A model generated the notes under the pieces. The model saw nothing but the letters and a program-made list of their open reading frames with translations, ran no database searches and was not told where the DNA came from. This document shows, one piece after another, positions 23,542 through 34,379 of a DNA stretch of 64,000 nt (position 1 is its first letter; each line of letters starts with the position of its first letter). Made by a program: the position numbers and the translations under genes. Location of the stretch: contig WTXD01000019.1 in NCBI GenBank assembly GCA_022496205.1, positions 372,001 through 436,000 of the forward strand, in the 5' to 3' direction. Source of the DNA: Gloeopeniophorella convolvens (taxonomy: Eukaryota; Basidiomycota; Agaricomycetes; Russulales).

Positions 23542-25360
23542 ATGCTCTCTGTTCTGCCAGCGATAACCAAGACAACTCTCAGACGACCTCTCGCAGCCCT
23601 CTACTCTCAAATGTCCAAAGCTCAGAACGGCATCCAGAACGGCAGCGCCAATGGCGTGACCAACAACACTCATCTCCAACCTGCCGTAGTCCCATTCGCT
23701 TCCCGCCTGAAGGAGGGTCGTGCGCTGGCACAGGATGTTTGGTCGATCTTCAAGTACGTCCTAAGTTTTTCCCTGTATGTCACCGGCCCACCTTCCGTAG
23801 TGCCGCAAACCTGCCGGCAGACTGCTTGAACCTGGGTCAGGGTTACATGAACTTTGCGCCGCCAAAATGGGTCACGGCTGCCGCTGAGGAAGCGTTAAAC
23901 ACCGTGGGACCAAACCACTACTCTCATCCGAAGGGGCGGCCACGCCTGCGTCAGGCCATTAAGGATTTCTATGGCGCACAGTTCAATAGAGATTTGGATA
24001 TCGAGTCCGAAATTCTCGTGACGAGTGGAGCCAATGAAGGCGAGTATCTCATGACCCGCTCAGCCTCGCCCATACTGACGACACATGATGAGGCAGGCCA
24101 ATACTCAGTCTTCACGGCCTTCTTGGATCATGGCGACGAGGTGATCATGTTTGAGCCTTTCTTCGACCAATACATGCCTTCCGTCGTGTTTAATGGTGGC
24201 AAGCCTGTATACGTGCCTCTGCACCCTCCTTCCCACGACATCAAGAAGCCCACCAGCAACGATTGGACTATCGATTTCGACGAGTTGAGGTCAGTCGCAC
24301 CCGTACCACACAGTTCTCCTTACCGGAACGCTGTCTCAGGGCCGCTTTCACCCCGCGGACCAAGATGATCATTGTCAACACTCCCCATAATCCTGTGGGC
24401 AAGGTGTTCACCCGTGCTGAGTTGGAAAAGATCGCCGCTCTAGCCGAGGAATTCAATCTTCTTGTGATGGCGGATGAAGTGGTGAGTCTAAACCTGTCGT
24501 ATGGCTCTATATGCTCATCAAAACTTGATCAGTACGATTGCTTGGTCTTCGACAACAAGGAGCACGTGCGCTTTGCTACACTGCCTGGGATGTGGAAGCG
24601 TACTGTCACCGTTGGATCTGCTGGAAGTGAGTGCAGCCCCGCAATTGAAAATATTCTCTCTCACCTTTCAATTCAGAGTCATTCGCTGCTACTGGGTGGC
24701 GTGTCGGCTGGTTGATTGGCCCCGGATCCATCATCACGCCCACACTCGCGGCAACGACTCGAATTGTCTTCTGCACGAACTCTCCTCTTCAAGAAGCCGC
24801 GGCCGCCGGACTTGAGCAAGCAAAGGAGCACAAATTTTTCGAGACTCAATTGCAGGAATACCAGGACAGACGTGACCTCTTCGTCAGCGCTTTCGAGCGA
24901 CTCGGAATGACATACTCGCTCCCTGAGGGAACCTATTTCGTCTTATTGGTTGGTGGCGTTATGCCTCAGCTGATAAAAACATCCGTTCTGACCCCTGGCA
25001 CAGGACATCTCCAGCGTCAACTTTCCCGATGATTACCCCTTCCCAGAAAGTGTTTTGGGTAGAGGCCGTGATTTCAAGTACGTGATTCTGCCCACGCTCA
25101 CACGACGAGAGACGACGCTGACGCCCATGTAGAGCATGCTGGTTCATCGCGATGGAGGTCGGGGTTTCGTCCATTCCCGTGAGCGAGGTCCGTATCGGTG
25201 CTTTTTAACGCTGGCACTGGACTGACCCTATTTTCAGTTCTACTGCGAGGAGCACATGACCATTGGCGAGAACTTTGGCCGTTTCTCCTTCTGCAAAGAT
25301 ATGGGTACATTGAGGGCTGCAGTTGAGCGTCTCCAGAAACTCAAGCAATATCTGGCCTAG
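23542..25360 (+). CDS. BNA3: Kynurenine aminotransferase / cysteine-S-conjugate beta-lyase (BNA3/CCBL type)
   Basis: PLP enzyme of aminotransferase fold type I that converts kynurenine to kynurenic acid with a 2-oxo acid. The start at 23542 (MLSVLPAITKTTLRRPLAAL) has the look of a mitochondrial presequence. A second ATG at 23611 (MSKAQNG) would give a cytosolic form. Motifs: NLGQGYMNFAPPKWV, GPNHYSHPKGRPRLRQAI, ILVTSGANE, DHGDEVIMFEPFFDQY, IIVNTPHNPVGKVF, LVMADEVYDCLVFD and GSAG-K-SFAATGWRVGW with the PLP lysine. The Lys codon is split by an intron (A|AG). The C-terminus has YFVLLDISSV and GENFGRFSFCKD, ending at TAG 25358-25360. The extra text between ANEG and QYSVFTAFL is a retained-looking intron in the raw frame. 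The gene converges on the SLH1-like helicase with 86 bp between stops. Confidence 0.9.
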
Positions 25361-25446
25361 ATTGTTAACGCGTGAGATGGTAATTGTTGTATTGATTGAT
25401 GTTATAGCCGTGTCGAAAGTGTTTTACAGAGAGTTTGTATGCTATC

Positions 25447-28400
25447 CTATCGCTGCTCGTGCGCCATGCTCCTACTAGCCGCGGGCTGGTCATCTGGTCT
25501 ATCCGCTGTAATTGACTCTTCCAAATCATCAACGACGCGCGATAGGGACTCGCTCCGGTTGCCTTTGGCATCGTAGTACGTGGGATTTGACACGATACGC
25601 CGAGACAAGAAGGTCAACGACAGCGCCCGGACACCTTCTTCCTTGTTCCTGATGAGCCCTTTTTCTCGATGGTGCTTGTACCACAATCGCAACTGGTCCG
25701 AGCCAAGAAGCCGAGACTCCAGAGGGAGACCACCCTCGAGGAACCGCATGTAAGTGTCCTTATCTTCCGCTTGGCAGAACATGTGGAAATGGCCTGCTTC
25801 TCCGTGGCGCACAGCGCGCCCTTGCATGCGGACAAGCTCTTCGAGGGAGTAGTCGTGAAGCTGGTGCGAGGCACCATCCCCGTGCACGGTAAAGTATTGT
25901 GTGCCCATGACAACCACCACGGCGGCGCGAACGGGGAGCATCCAACAGGCATCCCTAACTGCGAGAAGAACCCGGATGGCACCTTGTGCGTAGAGCTCTA
26001 GAACTGTCGCGCGATCTTGTGGGTGTAAACCAGGATGGAAAAGGCCGACGCCCTTGGATAGCAAATCAGATAAGCGGGGGTCTTGAAGCTTATGGAGATA
26101 AGGCCCGAGGGATTCCACGGGCACGTCGGGCGACAGATACCCGTTCTCCGACCCAGTCTCGAGGGTGCACCACGTGATAAGGTCCATTGCGACTGGGAAG
26201 CACTGGGCCCTGGAAGGTACGAAAACGATTGCGGGGCCATTGTGGACGGACAGGATAGCGGCTGATGCTGGCTTGGTCATAGCTTTGAACAGAGCGCCTG
26301 AGTGAGGGATGGTAAACGTATGCGCAACCACGTTGAGCGACTGATCCCGGTCGCTGGGCCGGAAGCTGTGGAAGCCCGACGGTGCCACTTCCAACCATGA
26401 GGCCAAGTCTGCGGAGTCGTTCAATGATGACGAGAGGCCGACAATGCGTGTGGGCTGTGTTTGAATGACACGTCGAAGGGACGATACGACGAGCTCATAG
26501 AACGGGTCCAATTGCTCGAGGTTCTCGAGGATAACGAGTCGCATGCCCGGGAATGATAGTGGCAAGTCCTTCTCCTTAGACAGAGTGGTCATCAGGCGGG
26601 CTGGAGTTGTCAGCCGTATCTCCGTGCGTGTTGCTGGCGCGAGTATGTCCGAATGCGTAGCGAGGCTTATGGAGAACCCCATCACTGCCAGCACAGCACG
26701 TAGTTCAGACCCCCACTCCGCGGTGATGCTTTGCCTCGGAGCAACGACCAGGACGTATCCAGGGCTCGTAGTACGCGCCAAGACCTCGCTGTTCGATCAG
26801 TCAGCGGGTCTGATCGGAGGTGACGGAAACTAGTCTCACCAAGCCAAGATGTAACCTAAGGTTGACTTACCAGAGGCGGCTGGCGCACAGACGAGAGCGT
26901 TCCCTGATGTGTTCACCGTACTCCAGAACGCTTGCGATTGTAGCGCGTTGAAGAAACGCATTTTTGTCGCAAACAGCTCCTTGAGAATGGGATTCTGCAG
27001 GACGGAGAGGGACAAGAACGGTAGGTCGATACGTGGGGTGTGGCTGTTGGAAGAAATGGGCATGATCAGGTGCTCGAAGGAGACCTGAATCTCGTCTTCA
27101 GCTCCCATCCACCGCTCGGAGACGAAGCGTATCGTGACAAAAGGTGGGGGGCGACCTTCTGGGATAGAGATAACAAAAGCAACGTCCAGCACATCTGTCG
27201 ACTGTCGCAGGAGCAGGTGAGAGAGCTGCAGGATGTTCTCCCCTTCGTGATCTTCAACCCAGAGCCAGCACGGCTCAGTAGATCCGTGCTTCGAGCTCCA
27301 GGTGAACGCGCGGCGTACGTGCGCCTCTATTCGGAGGACATCAGGGCCGAGAGGTCGCAGAGAATACGTTATTCGGACTGCGGGGAACTGCTTTGCAGCG
27401 TTGAGGATGGCTTCTCCATGGATTGGGTTAAGATGGACCAACTCCCCAAGCTCGGCCGCGGACATCGCTGCAAGTTGCGATGGCGAGTAGTCGTCAGCCC
27501 AACGGTCCAGCCCGTAGAAAACGTCCTGCTTCAGCTCAAATTGCTTGAGTGGCTGCTCGAAGGGCCAGAGACGCTTCTCAATTGCCTTGTTCATACCCAT
27601 CAGAACAGCGCTGGTATTCGCCCACTTCCTGCTGACGGCGATGTCAAGGAGGGCGCGAACAATGCGTCCGGCGTTCTGCGCGACATATTGCATATCCGAA
27701 ACTAGAGCAAAATCCTCCACGAAGGCCCAGGATATGTATCCTTGCAGGAGAACATTGATTTTGCCTTGACGAGTGAACACCACAGAGTCGTCCGCCTCCT
27801 TTCCCGGCTTGTTTCCTGAGCCGCCGGCGCTTACGCGAACCTTGCCTGAGCTATTGGCAATAGCGCCCTGGGTGTAGACAAATCAGATAGTGAGCGGCAA
27901 ATGATTCTGTCCTGCACCGACCTTGACGGCACAAGGTGCGTTATCGAGAAGTTGCATGAGTTCCTTCGTCTCGTTGTCCCGCACTTGGATTTGATCAAAC
28001 TGCGACATTGTTCAGCTCAAGCCCCTGGGTTGGCCGTAGAACGCCCATACCTCAGTGCTCAAACTGACCATGGCGAGAACGTCCGCCTCAGTCATGCGTC
28101 CGCGGAATTCGTTGTTGAAAATCTCAATGGACTTATGGTGAATGTAATAGCGCGCCGCGATCCGACCCAGGTCAGTAATCGTAAATGAGCCATTATCTTC
28201 GTCGAAGTTGATCATGCGAGCTCCAACAAGGTTGCGTGCAGCAGCAAGGACCAGTTGTCTGCGCTTTGCACCCAGTATGTGGTCATTCTGCAGTTCGTCG
28301 TAGGAGACGCCTTCGAATGCGTCAAGACCCGCATGCGCTGAGCACGACTTTGACGCACCATATATCGTTGGGCTTTTCCGCATCCTCACATAGAGGTACG

Positions 28401-31400
28401 TGTATCCCAGCCATGTAATAGCGTCCTTAACGGTTGCCACGGTGCCAAGAGCAATCTCCGCGTTCATCGCGTCGACCATGCCTTTGACAAACCTGCCCAG
28501 CAGTTAGCCGGCAACCACTTGCCAGACAACATGACACATACTGTGATTCTATAGGTGTCTAAAGGCGCAGTCAGCATGCAGCGGACAAAATCTTCAAGAC
28601 AACAAATCACCTGAGAGGTAACGGCATCCAGATAGTGTTGGAGCTTGTCCTCGCTCGTACATATATAGCCCTCTCCGCTAGTTTCGAAGCCTGGCCGACC
28701 TGCTCGACCGAACACCTGGAGAACATCCAATACAGATAGGTCGACGAATGAACCCTTCGAGCTGTCGTATACTTGAGTGCCCTTGATCAGAACTGAGTGC
28801 GTGAGGTCATAATCAACTCGAGCTCATCTATAGTCTCTCAACGCTGACCTGCATGAGCTGGAAGGTTGACACCCCAAGCGAGTGTGGCCGTGCAGCAGAG
28901 AACCTAGATCGAAGGGTTCGACACATAGCACGCAGCCACTTGGCTGTGCCCACCTTGATTGCCTTCGCGTTAAACAGCTTCTCCATCATATTTCTGTCGG
29001 AGCGTAACATCCCCGCATGATGGATGCCAAACCCATCGTCGAACAGTCGCTTCATCTCCTTGTTCCGAGATGTGCTGATGTCCCGGCGGAAGTGACCATA
29101 CGACGGGTGGTCCTCGCAGCTGAACTCGTGCAGCACACTATCGTGAGCAGCCGTCTCTCGGATTGCCAGCGCCGCTTTCACCGTTTCCTTCCTCGCGTGA
29201 ACGAACACCATGACCTGATGGCCCTCTCGCACGAGCTCAGAGACCTTCTCGAAGGTCACGCGGTCCAGGTTCATCTTCGAATGTGGACTTCCTGGCTTCC
29301 CCTTGACGCCAATGAAGTGCTGTTCGAGCGGAACCGGTCGGAACGACGAATCGAAGTAGAACAATCCGGTCTGCCGCGACACGCTAGGAGCGATGAGCCT
29401 CGTGATATGAACGAAGCGGTTGAAATCGAACCTCAGGAAGTCAGCGACGTCAATATAGTTCGGAAGCGTAGCGCTCAGGCCGACAATTCGAATGACCGAT
29501 TGGCTGGACTCGACCTGCCAGATTCATGCATATCAGGAGGATGCGGCGTATAGAATTTCCCATGGCACGCACCTGACGCAAGGTTCGAGCCACAATTGTC
29601 TCGATGACTGCGCCGCGCTCATCATTCAGAAGGTGTACCTCGTCGATGATCAAGAGCTTTAGTTTCTGCATCGGAGAAATTCTCATCAGATCGTTCTCTC
29701 TGGAAGGAACGCCAGATGTACAGAAGCAATCTCTCCCTCGCCGGTCGGTTTTCGAGTGACAACGTCCCACTTTTCCGGTGTAGTCACAATGATTTGTGTC
29801 GCGGCAATCTCAGCTTTCGTCAGTTGCATGTCACCAGTAAGTTCCCGGACTCTGATGTCGAGCCACTGGAGCCGCTTCGCAAATTTCCTCACGATCTCGG
29901 CAGCTAATGCCTTCATGGGAGCCCTAAAGCACTTCAGCGCCACATCACATCCCTATAGAAAGCGGAACTTACACATATATGATCTTGAAATCGTCTCTTC
30001 GGATGGAGGCGCGAAGAGACTCTCCCCTAACATGACTGCGGTGCTGCTCTAGCACGCGAAGTATGGTCAGCATAGCGATATCCGTTTTTCCCTGATCAGG
30101 ATGTATGAGTACAGGGTGCTCGCCGAATGTAAGACTGCCGACGCACGGCACCAGTGGGCGCTAGATACTCAGAGATCAGAACACAAAAGTAAATAGACAT
30201 AATGAATAGACGATACCGCACACCAACATGTTCTCATTTGAGCCATAGGCGGTCGGATAGATAATGGACTGCATTCTGTTCAGCGTGGCATAGCCCTGTA
30301 TGCATCGTTTGTCAGCTCAAAGTATATTACAACAAAGGATAAGCATACAGGGAATGACTGCTTGGCGAGATCATCGAGCTCGCTTATGGGCACGAGCCTT
30401 TCCGTCGCACGTGGAGGAATGGATTTGGCCGGTGGGATCACAACTTCCTCGTAATACTAGTCCCGTCATTCAGCTAAGACGCACTAGTCTGGGACAGAGA
30501 AATCTCCTAACGTCTTCCACATGCCGAGTCGTCCCCACAGGCAGAGCGAACTTCTGACCGAACTGTGAAAGCACACTGCCCTGGGCCGCTGAGGAGGTAT
30601 ACACATGCGGTAAAGCTTCCGGGGTCGCCTCCTGTAAATGATGGAGCAGATTGAGGAGCACGATATGCGGTAAGTGAGGTTTACGAACGGCTGGTCTCGT
30701 AAACAACGGCCGCGCCGCGTTTTGACGGAAATTCTCTTCCATCCGCCGTTTCGCATCGGCGTGCGTAAGGCCGACTCCATCGCCTGCAGCAAGCTAAGTT
30801 CCGCCTTCGAACCACATACGGAGGTATGGTAAACTCACCAGAGCCATCATGCCTCTCAGTGACAGGTTGAGATTGCTCCTTCAACGCTGCTCCGAGCTTG
30901 TCAACATATCAACGGACATTGTCACAAGGAAACCGGAGACGACCCCACCTCTTCTGCGATTGATGATCTGCTGTCAAGGATCTCGACAATCATGTCCATA
31001 TAGTCATAGCCTATCATATCAAATAGCTCTTCTGATATCATCTCGTTGGAGGCGGAGGACGCAAGAGTCCCGTGTAGATGAGATAGTATGGCCTGCAATT
31101 TCGGCTCTCTACCATGCGAACATTTATGAGATCAGCTATGTCACTTGGAGCACACGTACGAGAGGAGCTTGGATACTAGCTTGCCGCGCGACGGAGCAGA
31201 CGGGTGCCGGTACAAGTCGAGCACCGATTCAGCGTGCGCTACCTCCACATCCTCAGATAACTCAGATGCATCGTCATCGCCACCTTTGGGTGAAATTATA
31301 GGCACAGCATATACCAGCAGTAGCTTACACATACCCTTGTCCGTGACGTGGAGACTATTGGTGGGCGCAAAGTCAGTGCTGCACGTTGCGCGCCTCGACA

Positions 31401-31702
31401 AGCGAGCGGACGCACGATGCCCAACGATCCAACACGCTACGATCATCCGCAAGATCGCGCGACGATCCGACCAGAAATTCAACATGTTCAAGGAAGTTCG
31501 ACATCTCTCGGTACGCGCGTTCAGTGAAGATGGGCCCGGGCTGGTCAGTGGATAATGTGGTTCGACAGTCACGGTCTTGCATGGGCCGGGCCGGCCGGGC
31601 CGGCGCAGGGAGGTTCGGTGATGTCCGCGTGACAACGCGGCACAACCCGCCACCACTGCTCAGCACGGACGACGCGTCCAGAGGTATTGGAGGATTCGCC
31701 AT
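25447..31702 (-). CDS. SLH1: Ski2-like helicase, Slh1/ASCC3 (Brr2-related) type, lacking second Sec63 module
   Basis: DExH helicase of the Slh1/ASCC3/Brr2 group; Slh1 acts in ribosome-quality-control triggering. Cassette 1 is complete: CAPTGAGKT (Walker A, assembled from three exons), [27 protein letters not shown] (DEVH), [25 protein letters not shown] and [18 protein letters not shown]. It is followed by a winged helix and a Sec63 domain ([66 protein letters not shown]). Cassette 2 keeps a P-loop (CAPAASGKS) but has VILENLEQL where DExH should be and [15 protein letters not shown] as motif VI. The protein ends soon after [12 protein letters not shown], with no second Sec63 domain; the stop is at 25447-25449. 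The N-terminal exons are uncertain: the ATG at 31702 overlaps the EMC3 ATG, and another Met lies at 31582. Confidence 0.85.
30147..30160 (-). other. 14-nt microexon coding part of the Walker A loop of the SLH1-like gene
   Basis: Splicing GTGTGCG|GTATCG to ATCTAG|CGCCCACTGGTGCC|GTGCGT and on to GATCAG|GGAAAAACG gives VCAPTGAGKTD. Both flanking introns have GT..AG borders and the phases agree, so the P-loop of cassette 1 depends on recognition of this microexon. Confidence 0.75.
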
Positions 31703-32789
31703 GGGGTCTTCGTAAGTTGAGGTCCGCTATGCTGCAGGTGGTACCATACTGACGGTCCCTGCAAAGCGTGCCGTCTCTCTTCCTTGACCCCCAGATTCGG
31801 GACTGGGTGTTGTTCCCGATAACCCTTGTCATGGTGCGGGCCACTCCAGGCGACCTTTGCTCCCGCCGTCGCTAACACCCCACCAAGATCCTTGTCGGGA
31901 TCTTAAGACACTATGTAGTTGTTCTCCTGCAGTCTCCGCCCAAAAAGCTGACCCGCGCGGCCATTCGAGAACAGTGCGTACACACAGCTGGCATCGCATG
32001 ACCTAGTCCTATGACGAACTGCAGACGTGCGCTCGTGCGCTCAAATGTCCTGCGCGCTACCTCTTCGAATTCCCCCATACCCTTCTCCTTCTACCAGTCC
32101 ATCTCACAGAACCTGTCCAAGGCGTTCGAAGCAGGCACGTACCTAAAGGACGGACCTCCCAAGGAGGGCGAGACGCCTACTCCCCCGAACCCACTATCAG
32201 ACCCCGCGGCCATGGACGGAATGATGGCAGGGATGAAGACGCAGATGGTCATGATGGTCCCGCAAATGATTATCATGGGCTGGATAAACTTTTTCTTCGA
32301 GGGCTTCGTCCTGAGTGCGTGATGTCACTGTTCGACATACACGCGCTGCGGCTGACGATCTCCGCCCTCGACAGTCAAGCTCCCCTTCCCACTTACGTTG
32401 GGTTTCAAATCCATGCTCCAGCGCGGAATCCAGACCCCCGACATGGATGTCCGCTGGGTTTCGTCGCTGTCATGGTACTTCCTCAACTTCTTTGGACTGA
32501 ACGGACTGTACCGTATTATTCTGGGCGGAGATGAAGGTGGGTTCTGGGTTGTTGGAGACCCAGTTGCTTCTTTTCGTTTGTCGCTAAAGGAAGCCCCTTA
32601 GCCGCCGATGCCGCACAAAACCTCGCAGCCAGCCCCTTCGCAATGGCCACTCCTCAGGCTGGGCAGCCTCAAGACTTCAACAAGCTTCTCAAGGCAGAAC
32701 GCGACCACCTCGAGTTTGCGGAGGGTTTACACAAGTGGATAGGAGACGACATCGAGACACGCGTACTCAAGAAGTATGGTAGACTGTAA
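31701..32789 (+). CDS. EMC3: ER membrane protein complex subunit 3 (EMC3)
   Basis: Core subunit of the ER membrane insertase, a member of the Oxa1/YidC/Get1 superfamily that inserts tail-anchored and polytopic proteins. The start at 31701 gives MGSS, spliced (TC|GTAAGT...AAAG|C) to [20 protein letters not shown]. Later exons give [16 protein letters not shown], a cytosolic coiled-coil part with [11 protein letters not shown], and the Met-rich segment [19 protein letters not shown] typical of the insertase groove. They continue with [51 protein letters not shown] and the tail [12 protein letters not shown]...LKKYGRL ending at TAA 32787-32789. Four or five short introns. Length and motifs fit a complete, functional EMC3. 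Its ATG overlaps the putative helicase ATG on the other strand. Confidence 0.93.
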
Positions 32790-33030
32790 TAGACAGTTGC
32801 GACCCTGCTGCGGTCAAACCAAGGTGTTACAAATGCTGATCTATTGCAATGTGACAGCGGAACCAACTTTGGAAGTACAGCGATGTAGAGAGCACAAAAG
32901 AGATGTAGCTGGATACAGCGCCCAAGCCAAGCGTCCAATTCACGAGTGTTAAGATGCGGATAAGATGGCTATAAAGGGGTATTGCGGCTGTGCATCGCGC
33001 AAGGGTGATGATACACGGTATTCTCAAACG

Positions 33031-33869
33031 CTATACAAGTCCGTCGTAGAGTGATAATGCCTGCAAAGGGCTCATTCAACAAGGTGATTTGCGAGAAAGA
33101 CGGGTCACTTACATCCATAACGGTCGGATCCTGCTTACTGCACTCCACAAACTCTTCATATGTGATCTTGGCATCTTTGTCCTTATTCATGCTCCGGAAA
33201 ATCTTCTCTACGCGCTGCACAGCCTCTGAGCACACGAACTGGAGTATGCGGGGTCAATGCGGGACAGACCTTCTCTGGTGTCTCCTCGTTCTCGGGGAGC
33301 TTGAGCATCTGGCCGGTCATCTTGTAGATGGCGTGTACTATCTGAAGCATCTCCTGGTAGGTTATGGTGCCGTCCTTGTTGATGTCATACAACTGGAATG
33401 CCCCTGAGAACGATCGACGATCAGATGAGGTGGGCAGGCAGCGGGCATAGACACGCACATTTGAGCTTCTCTTCAAGGTTTCCCCGGCTAGTCGCGCTGA
33501 GAGCACAAATGAACTCCTTGAAATCGATATAGCCGTTCTTGTTCTCATCAAAGACATCAAAGACGTAGTTGGCGAATTCGCCGGGATCGCCAAAGGGGAA
33601 GAACTGAGTGTATATTTTTCCAAAGTCTTTCTTGTCTAGCCGGCCTTCGGGACAGTCCTGGATGAAGCCTTGATACCTGCGACAGGGGTGGGCAGACAGA
33701 TCGACGAGAAGAGAATCGGGGAGACGGACCACTGCTGGAGCTCGCGCTTGTCAACTGGGGTGGGGGTGAGAACAAAGAACGGGATGGAAAAAGAAAAAGA
33801 AATACAATAGGTGTTCTTCTGGAGGTCAGAGAGCTGCTCTGGAGTGAGTTTACTGTGTGTCTTGCCCAT
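33031..33869 (-). CDS. FRQ1: Frequenin / neuronal calcium sensor 1 homologue
   Basis: Myristoylated EF-hand calcium sensor; yeast Frq1 binds and activates the PI 4-kinase Pik1 at the Golgi. The start at 33867-33869 gives [20 protein letters not shown], with Gly2 and Ser6 in an N-myristoylation context. EF1 is degenerate ([12 protein letters not shown]), as in the whole family. EF2 ([12 protein letters not shown]) and EF3 ([12 protein letters not shown]) are canonical. EF4 ([12 protein letters not shown]) has Asn at position 1 and Ala at the usual Gly position, so its calcium affinity may be low. The last exon codes ALSLYDGLV and stops at 33031-33033. At least four short introns are present. 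Expected length is near the family's 190 residues. Confidence 0.92.
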
Positions 33870-34379
33870 GGTGAGTGTGTCAAGGAGAGAGGGACCGGGC
33901 CCAGGGCGGGCAGATTGCGGATCTGGAGATGGGAGCGGGGGAGTCGGGCCGAGAAGCCGGGCTGATGCATGTCCTGGTCCTTTCTGGTCGCGGCAGGCTG
34001 CCTGCAACAGCGAGCGGCTGCCTCATGTCCTGCTCGCCGTTCGGTCGAGTTGATGTAGGCCCGTTATTACGTGGTGGTTCCATATTTGAGCACTATCAAC
34101 CTGCGCCGAGACGTCTTGCTCGCAGCTCCCTCCCGCAAGAGTGACGCACCCGACAGGCAGTTATGCCGTATATTAAATCGAACCGATCAGTTCAACTGCC
34201 GTGGATTCTGGATCCCAAGCTTAAGGAACCACATGTCGGATCTGTCCTTCGCAATTCCGTTCTTACATTAAATCTCCTTTATCCCTCTCTTGGGTTCCTT
34301 GTCCTTTCTGCTGCTCCTTTTCTGACACCCATCGCCTCTCCTTCTCCCCGCCTCCACTCCCTCTCCTCCTCAGCCCAAC
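33870..34379. other. Divergent promoter region, FRQ1 / cysteine-rich gene
   Basis: 510 bp between start codons. The part at 34290-34379 is a pyrimidine-rich tract (CTCTCC, CTTCTCC, CCTCC runs), common just before fungal transcription and translation starts. No gene seen. Confidence 0.4.
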
